This document shows, one piece after another, positions 17,518 through 25,570 of a stretch of 64,000 nucleotides of DNA (the stretch's first letter is position 1; every line of letters begins with the position of its first letter). Source of the stretch: Nitrospirillum amazonense (GTDB lineage: Bacteria > Pseudomonadota > Alphaproteobacteria > Azospirillales > Azospirillaceae); the NCBI RefSeq assembly GCF_007828045.1, contig NZ_VITN01000016.1:1-64000 (forward strand), written 5' to 3'. Below the pieces are notes generated by a model, which ran no database searches, was not told where the DNA came from, and saw only the letters and a list, made by a program, of their open reading frames with translations. Position numbers and translations under genes: made by a program.

Positions 17518-18009
17518 CTATCGCTTCGGGGACCCGGCCGGCTTTTCGGTGGCCAGGATGGCGCGGCCCAGGCTGGTCAGCGCCTCCCGCAAATCCCCGT
17601 CTTCCACGGCCGCCGTCTGGGTTTCCAGCGCCGCCGCCTCGCCCGCCGACAGGCGGCGGGGAATCGGCGCCGGCCGGTCGCGCCGCCGGTTGGTGGCCGG
17701 GGGCGCCTGCAGCAGCTTCAGCCGCGCCACGGCGCGGAAACCGAAGAAGCCGTTCAACCGTTGCAGGATCTGCGGCTCCTCATGTTGGATGAACAAAGCG
17801 GCGGGTCCGGCCACGCCCAGGTGCAGCACGGCGTCGTCCTGCCGGCCCTTGGGGAACTGCAGCTTCAGCGGCAGGGCCACGCTGGCCAGGCGGGGCCCCA
17901 CGATGGCGTCCCACTCGGCCAACAGGGTGGCGAAGGCCGGGCCGTGGGGGCCCAGTGCCTTGCCGGCGATGGCGTTCAGGTGGCGGCCGATGGGGCGGGG
18001 GCCGGGCAT
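17518..18009 (-). CDS. dciA: DUF721 / DciA-family protein
   Basis: 163 aa from ATG 18009; the frame is open upstream but the extension is low complexity and overlaps mutY on the other strand. The DUF721 core (~residues 5-105) has LLAEWDAIVGPRLASVALPLKL and VAGPAALFIQHEEPQILQRLNGFFGF. DciA-type proteins load or recruit the replicative helicase DnaB in bacteria lacking DnaC. Its place beside mutY and before dsbA/smc is the usual alphaproteobacterial order. No clear ribosome site; AAGG lies 12 nt upstream. Confidence 0.82.
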   Translation of the reverse strand: MPGPRPIGRHLNAIAGKALGPHGPAFATLLAEWDAIVGPRLASVALPLKLQFPKGRQDDAVLHLGVAGPAALFIQHEEPQILQRLNGFFGFRAVARLKLLQAPPATNRRRDRPAPIPRRLSAGEAAALETQTAAVEDGDLREALTSLGRAILATEKPAGSPKR

Positions 18010-18072
18010 GGGGGTGGTGGACCTTGAAACGGTTTCGGGGGCGGCGTATGCGCTAGCGCCGGCTCCCCTGTT

Positions 18073-18105
18073 TGGGACAGTGTTTGGTGCTGGGACAGTG
18101 TTTGG
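18073..18105. repeat. 15-bp direct repeat in the dciA-mutY divergent promoter region
   Basis: TGGGACAGTGTTTGG occurs at 18073-18087 and again at 18091-18105, an 18-bp period and thus nearly two helical turns apart. It lies between divergent dciA and mutY and may be a pair of regulator sites or a recent duplication. Confidence 0.7.
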
Positions 18106-18144
18106 GGGCAGTTGAACCATGGCGCAAGGGGCTTTGACCATATA

Positions 18145-19254
18145 ATGATCGTCGCAGGCGACTCCCTTCCCCTCGGGGCCGATTTGCCGGCCCCCCGGCC
18201 CGCCGACCTGCTGGCTTGGTACGACGCCCACCGCCGGGTGCTGCCCTGGCGCACCGCCCCCGGGGGCAAGGCCGATCCCTATCACGTCTGGCTGTCGGAG
18301 ATCATGCTGCAGCAGACCACGGTGGCGACCGTTGGCCCTTATTTCCAGCGCTTCCTGGCCCGTTGGCCCACGGTCGCCGACCTGGCGGCGGTGGACCTGG
18401 ATGAGGTGCTGAAGGAGTGGGCCGGCCTTGGCTATTACGCCCGGGCCCGCAACCTGCACGCCTGCGCCAAGGCGGTGGTGGAACGGCACGGCGGCCGCTT
18501 CCCGGCGGACGAGGCGGCGTTGCTGGACCTGCCCGGCATCGGCGCCTACACCGCCGCCGCCATCGCGGCCATCGCCTTCGACCGGCCTGCCACGGCCATG
18601 GACGGCAATGTGGAACGGGTGATGTCCCGTATCTATGCCGTGACCGACCCGCTGCCAGGCTCCAAGCCCAAGCTGAAGGCGTTGGCCGCCGCCCTGGTGC
18701 CGGAAAAGCGGCCGGGCGACTACACCCAGGCCCTGTTCGACCTGGGCGCCACCCTGTGCAGCCCCCGCAGCCCCCGCTGCGTGCTGTGCCCGTGGATGGC
18801 GGCCTGCCGGGGCCGGCGCGACGGCCTGGCGGAACTGCTGCCGCTGAAGGCGGAAAAGGCCGCCAAGCCGACCCGCCGGGGGGTGGCCTTCTGGCTGACC
18901 AACGCCCAGGGGCTGGTGCTGCTGCGCCGCCGCCCCGAATCGGGCCTGTTGGGCGGGATGATGGAGGTGCCGTCCAGCGCGTGGGAACCGGGCGCGGACC
19001 TGGCCTACACCCGGGCCCTGGGCTGGGCGCCGGCAGTGGCCGACTGGCAGCGCCTGCCCGGTATCGTCCGCCATACATTCACCCATTTTCACCTGGAACT
19101 TACCGTCGTTCGCGGCCACCTGGATGACGATGGGGCGGCGGTGGCGGGCGTGTGGTGCGCCCCCGCCGATTTCCATGACCAGGCCTTGCCCACCGTCATG
19201 CGCAAGGTCGTCGCCTGGGCGCGGGGCGGGGGCGCGGGGCGGGGCAATGACTGA
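18145..19254 (+). CDS. mutY: A/G-specific adenine glycosylase MutY
   Basis: 369 aa from ATG 18145; a TTG 33 nt upstream is also in frame. The catalytic domain has VWLSEIMLQQTTVATV (general-acid Glu), the helix-hairpin-helix LPGIGAYTAAAIAAIAF and the catalytic Asp in ATAMDGNVERVM. The [4Fe-4S] cluster motif is CSPRSPRCVLCPWMAAC (C-x6-C-x2-C-x5-C). The C-terminal NUDIX-like domain (from ~residue 245) includes HTFTHFHLELTV. It removes adenine mispaired with 8-oxoguanine. Transcribed divergently from dciA. Confidence 0.96.
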   Translation: MIVAGDSLPLGADLPAPRPADLLAWYDAHRRVLPWRTAPGGKADPYHVWLSEIMLQQTTVATVGPYFQRFLARWPTVADLAAVDLDEVLKEWAGLGYYARARNLHACAKAVVERHGGRFPADEAALLDLPGIGAYTAAAIAAIAFDRPATAMDGNVERVMSRIYAVTDPLPGSKPKLKALAAALVPEKRPGDYTQALFDLGATLCSPRSPRCVLCPWMAACRGRRDGLAELLPLKAEKAAKPTRRGVAFWLTNAQGLVLLRRRPESGLLGGMMEVPSSAWEPGADLAYTRALGWAPAVADWQRLPGIVRHTFTHFHLELTVVRGHLDDDGAAVAGVWCAPADFHDQALPTVMRKVVAWARGGGAGRGND

Positions 19255-19299
19255 TCCCGCCCAGGTGCCGCCGCGTTTCTCCATAGGACTGACGGGTAG

Positions 19300-20046
19300 A
19301 TGGGACGAGACGTGAGTGAGGGTGGGCTAGGGCCGGCCAAGCCGACGCGGCGCGCGCTGCTGGCGGGCATGGGGGTGGCGCTGGCGGCTCCCGCTATGGC
19401 CGGCCGGGCCTGGGCGCGGGCCAGTGGGGCGCGGGCCGGGGGCACGCCGGTGGATCTGGCCCTGGTGATGGCGGTCGACAGCTCCGCCAGCATTTCCAAG
19501 GTGATGCTGGACTTCCAACTGCGCGGCCACGCCGCCGCCTTTCGCGACAAGGCCGTGCACCAGGCCTTGGCCGGCGGGCCGAAGGGCAAGGTGGCGGTGC
19601 AACTGGCCCTGTTCTCCGGCCCCGGCACCCTGACAACGCTGGTGCCGTGGACCCTGCTGGCCGGGGCCCAGGACGCGCTGGCCCTGGCCGACCGCATCGA
19701 CGCCGCACCTGGCGTCGCCATGGGCGGCAACACGGCGCTGGGGGATTGCATCGTCCAGGCGGTGCGGCAACTGGATATCTGCCCCTACAGCCCCGACCGG
19801 CGGACCATCGACCTGGTCAGCAACGGCTTCAACAACGGCGGCATCGACCCCCGTTCCGCCCGGGCGCATGCCCAGGCCGCCGGCGTAGGCGTGAACGGCC
19901 TGGTCATCCTGGACGAATACGACTGGCTGGAGCCTTACTATCGCGAGAACGTGGTGGCGGGGGAGGACGCCTTCGTCATCACGGCCGCCAACCGCCACGC
20001 CTTCGCCGACGCCTTCCTGTCCAAGCTGGTGCGGGAGGTGGTGTAG
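19300..20046 (+). CDS. DUF1194 (vWA-like) secreted protein
   Basis: 248 aa. A Tat-like signal (TRRALLAGMGVALAAPAMA) is followed by VDLALVMAVDSSASISKVM, with a DxSxS metal-ion site of the von Willebrand A fold, and typical DUF1194 blocks: GNTALGDCIVQAVRQL, TIDLVSNGFNN and GVGVNGLVILD. Probably periplasmic; family function unknown. The start is ATG 19300 or GTG 19312. It begins 45 nt after mutY and could share its transcript. Confidence 0.85.
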   Translation: MGRDVSEGGLGPAKPTRRALLAGMGVALAAPAMAGRAWARASGARAGGTPVDLALVMAVDSSASISKVMLDFQLRGHAAAFRDKAVHQALAGGPKGKVAVQLALFSGPGTLTTLVPWTLLAGAQDALALADRIDAAPGVAMGGNTALGDCIVQAVRQLDICPYSPDRRTIDLVSNGFNNGGIDPRSARAHAQAAGVGVNGLVILDEYDWLEPYYRENVVAGEDAFVITAANRHAFADAFLSKLVREVV

Positions 20047-20109
20047 CTTTCTGTTCCTCAGGCGCCAGCGGCCGCAGTCGCGGCCTAGGTTCTGGTTCCG
20101 CACAAAAAC

Positions 20110-20139
20110 AAACGGGAGGGGTGTTGGCCCCTCCCGTTT
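20110..20139. terminator. Bidirectional rho-independent terminator
   Basis: 12-bp perfect stem AAACGGGAGGGG/CCCCTCCCGTTT. On the minus strand it is followed by TGTTTTTGTG, a good terminator for the gene ending at 20164. It also faces the DUF1194 gene. Confidence 0.88.
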
Positions 20140-20163
20140 CCACTTCAACCTGATGGCCGAAGA

Positions 20164-21552
20164 TCACTGCTGCTTGCGCGGGCCGGCGGCCGGGCGGGGG
20201 CCCTGGGCCGGCTGCTGCTGCGCGCCCTGGGCGGGCGGCGGCTCGTTGGCCTTCTTGCGCAGCACACCGGCGATGGCGTTGCCGGCGTTGTCGGCCACGG
20301 CCTTGGACGCCACCGGCGCCTCATGCGAGATGATGAACAGCTGCCGGTCCTTGGTCAGATACAGGATCAGGTTGGCGTAGAACTCGCCCTTGTCCGTCTT
20401 GCAGCTGGCGGAACCCGTCTGCATGTCGATCTGCAGCAGCTTCTCCAGCTTGCCCTTGGTCGGGGTGTAGGTGCCCTGGCAGCCCTTGGACAGGCTGTCC
20501 AGGTAGTTCTGCATGATCTTTTCCAGATCGCCGGCCTCGGGTTTCAGGCCCACCGAGCGCAGCGAGCCGATGACGTCCTTCTGAATGGCCCAGGCGAAGT
20601 CGCCCGGCCGTTCCTGCGGCGACATCTTATCGACGGGCAGGGGGTGGGCGTCCTTCAGGCCTGCATCCATCAGCAGCTGGGCGAAGGCCGGCGGAATGGC
20701 GGGCGGCGGGGCGGGCAGCTGCAGTTTGCCGGCCATGGCTTGGTCGAAGCAGGCGTTCAGGTCCTTGAACGCCTTGGTGCCGCCCTTCAGCACGAAGGTG
20801 GCGGTGTCGTTGGGGCTGGTGATCTCCAGCTTGTTGGCCGCGGGCAGCGCCTTCATGAAGCTGGCGTCCATGGGGTCGAAGCCGGTCATGATGGCGTTCG
20901 GCTGGATGACCTGCGAGCCGCGCGTCTGCTCCAGCTTGCCGTCCAGCTTCAGCTTGATGGCCGGGCCCTGGCCCGGCGGCATGTTGGCGCCGGGCACGCC
21001 GATCACCAGGTTGATGATCTTGGGCGGCAGCTTCTTCGCCTGCTGCTCGGCCTGCGGCACGGGCAGGGCCAGGAAGACCAGCGCCAGGCCGTTGTCGAAG
21101 CTGGCCTGCGCCTCGCATAGCTTGAAGCTGCCGTCGGTGTAGACCTGAGGGCCCACCTGCCAGTTGCCGGTGACAGTGCCGACCTTGGAGGCGGCCGGCG
21201 CGCCGGAGGGGGCGGCCGGGCCGGCGCTGGGGCCCACGGCGGGGCCGGCGATCGGGGCCTGGGCGGCCGGGGCCTGGCGCGGGCCGGCGCTGGGGCCCAG
21301 TGCCGGGCCCGCAGCGGGGCCGGCGGCCGGGCCCATGGCTGGACCGGACGGCATGGGCGCCTGCTGCGGCGCGGCCACGCTGGAACCGGAGGAGATGGCG
21401 CCCGGCAGGATCAGGCCGCCGCTGTCGCCACCACCGGCCGGCGCTTGGCCTCCCGAGGTCTGATCCGGCTGGGGAGTGGTCTGGGCAAGGGCGGAACCGG
21501 CCAGGACCAGAGCGGTGCCGGCGGCAAGAAGACGGGCGGTGAAGCGGGACAC
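20164..21552 (-). CDS. Secreted Pro/Ala/Gly-rich protein of unknown function
   Basis: 462 aa from GTG 21552, which gives an ordinary signal peptide (SRFTARLLAAGTALVLAGSALAQ); an ATG at 21612 is also in frame. After it comes a long low-complexity stretch with repeated GPAxGPSAGP units to about residue 125, then a globular part from GTVTGNWQVGPQVY. A cysteine-containing KLCEAQASF and LVIGVPGANMPPGQGPAIKL faintly recall invasion-associated-locus-B-like domains. A second part (LKGGTKAFKDLNACFDQ, YLDSLSKGCQGTYTPTKG) and an AQGAQQQPAQGP tail follow. I do not recognise a defined family. It ends at a strong terminator. Confidence 0.7.
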   Translation of the reverse strand: MSRFTARLLAAGTALVLAGSALAQTTPQPDQTSGGQAPAGGGDSGGLILPGAISSGSSVAAPQQAPMPSGPAMGPAAGPAAGPALGPSAGPRQAPAAQAPIAGPAVGPSAGPAAPSGAPAASKVGTVTGNWQVGPQVYTDGSFKLCEAQASFDNGLALVFLALPVPQAEQQAKKLPPKIINLVIGVPGANMPPGQGPAIKLKLDGKLEQTRGSQVIQPNAIMTGFDPMDASFMKALPAANKLEITSPNDTATFVLKGGTKAFKDLNACFDQAMAGKLQLPAPPPAIPPAFAQLLMDAGLKDAHPLPVDKMSPQERPGDFAWAIQKDVIGSLRSVGLKPEAGDLEKIMQNYLDSLSKGCQGTYTPTKGKLEKLLQIDMQTGSASCKTDKGEFYANLILYLTKDRQLFIISHEAPVASKAVADNAGNAIAGVLRKKANEPPPAQGAQQQPAQGPRPAAGPRKQQ

Positions 21553-21820
21553 GGGGCTACGTCTTATCCTAAATGAAACCCATGGGTGCGACGGGACCCT
21601 AGGGCACGTCATGGCATCATTCAAGGGGCATGCGCGATCGCGCCGCAGGCCTGTCCTTGCGCGCTCTCCGGAAGAGTTCGCACCGGATGCCGCGGCGGCC
21701 ATATCCCCGCCATAATTCTTCAATTCTACTCTCTACTTACAGGCTTTCCGCTGGAAATGTCGTTGCGTGCCCGATATAAGAAACGATCACATTTGGCGCG
21801 CGAACGTTTGGGGGCAAACG

Positions 21821-22309
21821 ATGCGTTTCGCAGCCGCGTTAGTGGTTCTGATGGTATCCGCGCCGATGTTGGCGCATGAGCGTCTGGACGCCACCGAGGT
21901 CGGCCGCTACGTCACCGCGGCGGAGGCCCTGGTCGCGTCCGCGCCGGACGATGGGCAACCTGCTTTCGTCCTGCTGGCCCACCCGGGGCCGGAGGGGAAA
22001 GCTCTGCTGGCCAAGTATGGCTTTGACGAGCGGCGCTGGCGCCAGGTGACCCAGCGCGTGCTGGCCGCCCGCCAGGCGGCCCGCGCGGCGGAGGAGCCGG
22101 TGGAAAAAGGGGCGGCGGCGCAGAAGCTGGCGTCCGCCTCCAACCTCAGCGCCTTCGAGCGGCAGGAGATGGCCACCCTGGTCCGCTGGACGGAGCATGA
22201 TCGCGCCGCCCTGGAACAGGAAACCAAGCAGGACCGGTCGGTGGTGGCACCCTTCTTTGAACGGCTGGACCGGCTGGACGCCAGCCATGTCCGTCCCATG
22301 GGGCGCTGA
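21821..22309 (+). CDS. Secreted hypothetical protein
   Basis: 162 aa from ATG 21821, with GGGGG about 6 nt before it; an in-frame ATG 54 nt upstream is weaker. The signal peptide is MRFAAALVVLMVSAPMLA. The mature protein is helical and charged (DERRWRQVTQRVLAARQAARAAEE, ERQEMATLVRWTEHDRAALEQ), with no cysteines or recognised domain. Probably periplasmic; function unknown. Divergent from the Pro/Ala/Gly-rich secreted protein gene. Confidence 0.7.
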   Translation: MRFAAALVVLMVSAPMLAHERLDATEVGRYVTAAEALVASAPDDGQPAFVLLAHPGPEGKALLAKYGFDERRWRQVTQRVLAARQAARAAEEPVEKGAAAQKLASASNLSAFERQEMATLVRWTEHDRAALEQETKQDRSVVAPFFERLDRLDASHVRPMGR

Positions 22310-22498
22310 CCGGCCGTATCCGGCGCGCTTAATCCGTCATAATATCCACCCGCGCGGGCCTGCGGTCGATGCGCCCATGCGCGCGAGGCCCCTCGCCCCC
22401 GGCGGGCAAACACCCTATATAGGGGCCGTATGCCTGACTGATCCCCTGGGATGGCGGGCCGGTGGTTTCCTGCCTTTGCTTTAGGATAAGTGCACGCG

Positions 22499-23281
22499 AT
22501 GACGGACTATCGGCTGCAGGCCGCGACGGTGGACAAGATGCCGGCGGCCGGCCCCGGGGCGCCGCCCTCCCACCCCGCGCCCGGGGGGCAGCCCACCCCC
22601 TCCCACGCCGCCGTGCCGTCGAACCAGATTCGCGGTTTCAAGCGCTATCTGAACAGCTTCTTCAAGGATCACGCGTTCATCCGCATGATCTACAAGAACA
22701 TGTTCAAGATTTCGCCGCGGCTGTACCGGTCCAGCCAGCCGACGCCGCGCCACATCGCCCAAGCCGCCCGCCTGGGCGTGCGCACCGTCATCAACCTGCG
22801 CGGCCGCCGCGACAATTGCGGCTCCTGGGTGCTGGAGGATGAGGCCTGCACCCGCCACGGCCTGACCCTGGTGAACTTCGCCGTCAATTCCCGCGATGCG
22901 CCTAAGAAGCACATCCTGCATCAGGCGCGGCAGATTTGGCGCGACGCCCAATACCCCGTGCTGATGCACTGCAAGGCCGGGTCCGACCGCGTCGGTTTCA
23001 TGAGCGTGCTGTACCAGTTCGTGCATGAGGGGGTGCCGCTGAAAACGGCGCTGGGTCAGCTCAGCCCCAAGTACGGCCACCTGCGCCATGCCAAGACCGG
23101 CATCCTCGACCACTTCTTCGAGACCTTCCTGGCCTACGCCCAGGCCCAGGGGATCGAGCCCAGTGTCGACGCCTTCTACAGCTGGGTGGACGACGTCTAT
23201 GACCCGCCCGAGTTCAAGAAGACGTTCATGACGCGCTGGTGGGCCAGCGTGCTGGCGGACAAGGTGCTGCGCCGGGAGTGA
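22499..23281 (+). CDS. Dual-specificity/tyrosine phosphatase-like protein
   Basis: 260 aa from ATG 22499 with AGGATAAG upstream. A Pro-rich N-terminal region of ~45 residues precedes a phosphatase domain: LYRSSQPTPRHIAQAARLGVRTVINLRG, then the signature HCKAGSDR at 157-164 (Cys158 nucleophile, Arg164), then a helical C terminus. The SSQP(T) opening and HCxxGxxR motif are typical of the bacterial DSP-like phosphatase family linked to cell-envelope or phosphoinositide substrates; the substrate here is unknown. The transcript runs into an inverted repeat and family A copy 1. Confidence 0.88.
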   Translation: MTDYRLQAATVDKMPAAGPGAPPSHPAPGGQPTPSHAAVPSNQIRGFKRYLNSFFKDHAFIRMIYKNMFKISPRLYRSSQPTPRHIAQAARLGVRTVINLRGRRDNCGSWVLEDEACTRHGLTLVNFAVNSRDAPKKHILHQARQIWRDAQYPVLMHCKAGSDRVGFMSVLYQFVHEGVPLKTALGQLSPKYGHLRHAKTGILDHFFETFLAYAQAQGIEPSVDAFYSWVDDVYDPPEFKKTFMTRWWASVLADKVLRRE

Positions 23282-23316
23282 CCCCGGCGCCAGCTCTCCT
23301 TCCGGGACTTATACCA

Positions 23317-23348
23317 ACGGCATTTGAGCGTGACCGGTCAAATGCCGT
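23317..23348 (+). repeat. Inverted repeat after the phosphatase gene
   Basis: 11-bp arms ACGGCATTTGA (23317-23327) and TCAAATGCCGT (23338-23348) around GCGTGACCGG, itself containing GACCGGTC with the arm. It directly abuts family A copy 1, 35 nt after the stop codon. It resembles a REP-type palindrome. Confidence 0.8.
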
Positions 23349-23476
23349 CCCTCAAGCGCCCTGCGGCCACATCCGTGGCCTGGGCTTCCTCGCGTTTCAG
23401 TCCGCTGATGCTCCCCAAAACGCTCCGGCGGACGCGGTCGCGTCCTACAGCGGCACGAGTCAAAATCTCATGCCGG
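23349..23476 (+). repeat. Family A structured element, copy 1
   Basis: Begins CCCTCAAGCGCC. Hairpin 1: GGCCAC-ATCC-GTGGCC (23365-23380). Spacer containing CGTTTCAGTCCGCT. Hairpin 2: GGACGC-GGTC-GCGTCC (23430-23445). Hairpin 3: CGGCACGAG/CTCATGCCG with one mismatch (23451-23475). It aligns with the copies at 42799-42915, 61698-61826 and 47026-47124. Same orientation as the upstream phosphatase gene, and antisense to the 3' flank of the GH27 gene, which starts 3 nt away. Confidence 0.85.
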
Positions 23477-23479
23477 GTA

Positions 23480-24868
23480 TTACTTCACTTCATAAAGCGC
23501 GCTGCCGTGCGCGGGCAGCGTGACGCTCAGGCTGTCCGCCGCCGGCAGGGCCTTGCCCGTCCACAGGTCGTGGGCGGTGAGGTTGCCGCTGGCCAGGCCC
23601 AGCCTCCCCCAGGGCGCCGACAGCATCGACGGCTTGTCGTCCAGGTTGAACAGGGCCAGGTAGCGCTGGCCCTTGGCGCCCGTGGCCAGCCAGACGCGCG
23701 CGTTCTCGAAGCCGGCGGGCAGGTCGGTCACGGGGTGGCTTTCCGTGGCCGTCTGGTCCACCTGGATGACGGCGCGGTTGGTGATCAGGGCGCGCGTGGC
23801 GTCGTCCAGCTTGGTGAGGTTGGCGCCCAGGATCAGGGGGGACCGGGCGATGGCCCACAGGGTCACCTGGGTGCGCTGCTCGTCCGCCGTCAGTCGCGAC
23901 GTGCGCGGGTCGCCCCAGCCGGGATGGGGTTCCAGCGCGCCCAGGGGCAGCATGTCGGCGTCGGGCCAGCGGCCATGCTTGGCGTGGGGCGCCCAGCCCG
24001 GTAGCACGTCGAACAGGTCTCGCAAGCCATAGGGGAAGCCGTCCGTGGGCTTGTCATGCGGGAAGGTCCAGCCGTCCCAGACGTCGTTGGTGATGCGCCA
24101 CATCTGGCCATAGCGGCTGATCTCATCCGCGTGGGACAGGTTGGTGGGGCCGGGGGACAGGCTCAGCACGATGGGCCGCCCCGTCTTGGCGATGGCGCTG
24201 CTGATCTGCCGGATTTCGCTGATCTTGTAGGGATGGTCGGCGATGCAGTCGACCTTCAGGAAATCCAGCCCCCACCGCGCGTACTGGGCCATCATCGAAT
24301 CGTAGTAGGCCTGGCCCGCCGGCGTGTCGCGCACGCCATAGTTGCCATCGTCCCAGGGGCAGGTGTCGGCGGTGTCCGCCGCGTCGGCGGCGTGGAAGGA
24401 CGATCCCGCCACCGGCGTGTTCCGCTCCACGGCCTGCTTGGGAATGCCGCGCACGATATGCAGGCCGAACTTCAGGCCCTGGGCATGCAGCCAGTCGGCC
24501 AGCGGCTTGAAGCCCTGGCCGCCGGCGGCCGAGGGGAAGCGGGCGGGGACGGGGACCAGCAGGCCGTTGCCGTCCAGCAGGTACTGCCGCTCCGCCAGCG
24601 ACTTGCCGAAGGGGTCGGCCATGTACCAGCCTTCATCCACCACGGCGTAGGTCCAGCCATAGGGCTTCAGCGTCGCCAGGACGCCCGCGTTGGCCTTGAA
24701 GTCGGCCTCGTCGATGGTGAAGCCGTAGGCGTCCCAGCTGTTCCACCCCATGGGGGGCGTGGGGGCCGGCGATCTGGACGCGGGCGGCGCCGCCAACACC
24801 GTGCCGGCGGCCAGTAAGGTCGGTAACAAGCTCGCGATGCGCAGCCAACGCCGCATGGAACGCCGCAT
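23480..24868 (-). CDS. GH27 family alpha-galactosidase
   Basis: 462 aa, secreted: the signal peptide ends near LLAAGTVLAA. The GH27 barrel has PPMGWNSWDAYG at residue ~38, DEGWY at 79, the nucleophile Asp207 in LDFLKVDCIAD and the probable acid/base Asp262 in WRITNDVWD; a C-terminal beta domain follows from ~375. It cleaves terminal alpha-galactosides (or related beta-L-arabinosides) from plant glycans. Start ATG 24868 has GGGAGAGG upstream. A LacI/GalR-type palindrome 23 nt before the start suggests sugar-induced control. Confidence 0.9.
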   Translation of the reverse strand: MRRSMRRWLRIASLLPTLLAAGTVLAAPPASRSPAPTPPMGWNSWDAYGFTIDEADFKANAGVLATLKPYGWTYAVVDEGWYMADPFGKSLAERQYLLDGNGLLVPVPARFPSAAGGQGFKPLADWLHAQGLKFGLHIVRGIPKQAVERNTPVAGSSFHAADAADTADTCPWDDGNYGVRDTPAGQAYYDSMMAQYARWGLDFLKVDCIADHPYKISEIRQISSAIAKTGRPIVLSLSPGPTNLSHADEISRYGQMWRITNDVWDGWTFPHDKPTDGFPYGLRDLFDVLPGWAPHAKHGRWPDADMLPLGALEPHPGWGDPRTSRLTADEQRTQVTLWAIARSPLILGANLTKLDDATRALITNRAVIQVDQTATESHPVTDLPAGFENARVWLATGAKGQRYLALFNLDDKPSMLSAPWGRLGLASGNLTAHDLWTGKALPAADSLSVTLPAHGSALYEVK

Positions 24869-24890
24869 GGGGGCCTCTCCCTTTCCATAT

Positions 24891-24904
24891 TGTTAGCGAT
24901 AACA
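24891..24904. promoter_or_regulatory. LacI/GalR-type operator upstream of the GH27 gene
   Basis: TGTTAGCGATAACA is a near-perfect 14-bp palindrome (TGTTA-GCGA-TAACA) with the central CG typical of LacI-family repressor sites. It sits 23 bp upstream of the GH27 start codon. No LacI-family gene is present in the window, so the regulator is encoded elsewhere. Confidence 0.7.
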
Positions 24905-24984
24905 GTACGGAAAAGCGGGGCGGCCGCAAGGACGCAGATCGAATTTGTCGTACTAATACGGCATCGGCCTAATGCGGGGCCGGC

Positions 24985-25491
24985 CTAATGCAGCGTCGGC
25001 GGACGGCCGTTCAGATCCTCATAACCGCTGGCGTCCTCGAACGCGGCGATGGAGGAGATGGGTGTCGCCTGGTGATGAATCATCCGCCAGTTGCCGCCCG
25101 ATCGGGCGAACAGGTTGGTGACCACCAGCGCCGTGTTGGCCACGAACTCCTCGCACACCACCCAGCCGATGTCGCCGCACACCGTGGCCTGCTCACCCTG
25201 GTGACGAACGCCGGGTGACCGGGGATTGCCCAGCAGCTCGCGCCAGCTGCGCATCACGGGTTCGCGCCCCGACAGCGCCGGCCAGCCGGGATGGACGCAA
25301 CGCACGTCGCGATCCTGCGCCCACAGAGCCTCCATGCCGGCCACGTCGCGGTCCGCGAAGGCCTGGTAGAAGCGGCGGTTGGCGGCCAGCACATCCTGGA
25401 TGTCCGTGCCGCCGGGTTCGTGTTGATGGGGGTCACCCTCCGCCGTTTCGGTTTCCGGTGCCTGGCATGAAAGCGCTTGGGTCTTCACCAT
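24985..25491 (-). CDS. SnoaL-like / NTF2-fold protein
   Basis: 168 aa from ATG 25491 (GGGGA 5 nt upstream); ATG 25512 is also possible. After a variable 25-residue start, the NTF2-like fold has VLAANRRFYQAFADRDVAGMEALWAQ and VRCVHPGWPALSGREPVMRSW, then strand-rich ALVVTNLFARSGGNWRMIHHQATP. This group (SnoaL_3) includes ketosteroid-isomerase relatives and stand-alone ligand-binding proteins. Substrate unknown. It lies between the NdvB-like and GH27 genes on the same strand, with family B copy 1 ahead of it. Confidence 0.85.
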   Translation of the reverse strand: MVKTQALSCQAPETETAEGDPHQHEPGGTDIQDVLAANRRFYQAFADRDVAGMEALWAQDRDVRCVHPGWPALSGREPVMRSWRELLGNPRSPGVRHQGEQATVCGDIGWVVCEEFVANTALVVTNLFARSGGNWRMIHHQATPISSIAAFEDASGYEDLNGRPPTLH

Positions 25492-25570
25492 TGCCTCCCC
25501 TGTTGGCGGCATTCCGGCCGGCTCTCTCAGAGGTTTTCCGACGTTCGCCGAAGTGTCAGAAAACCTCCAA

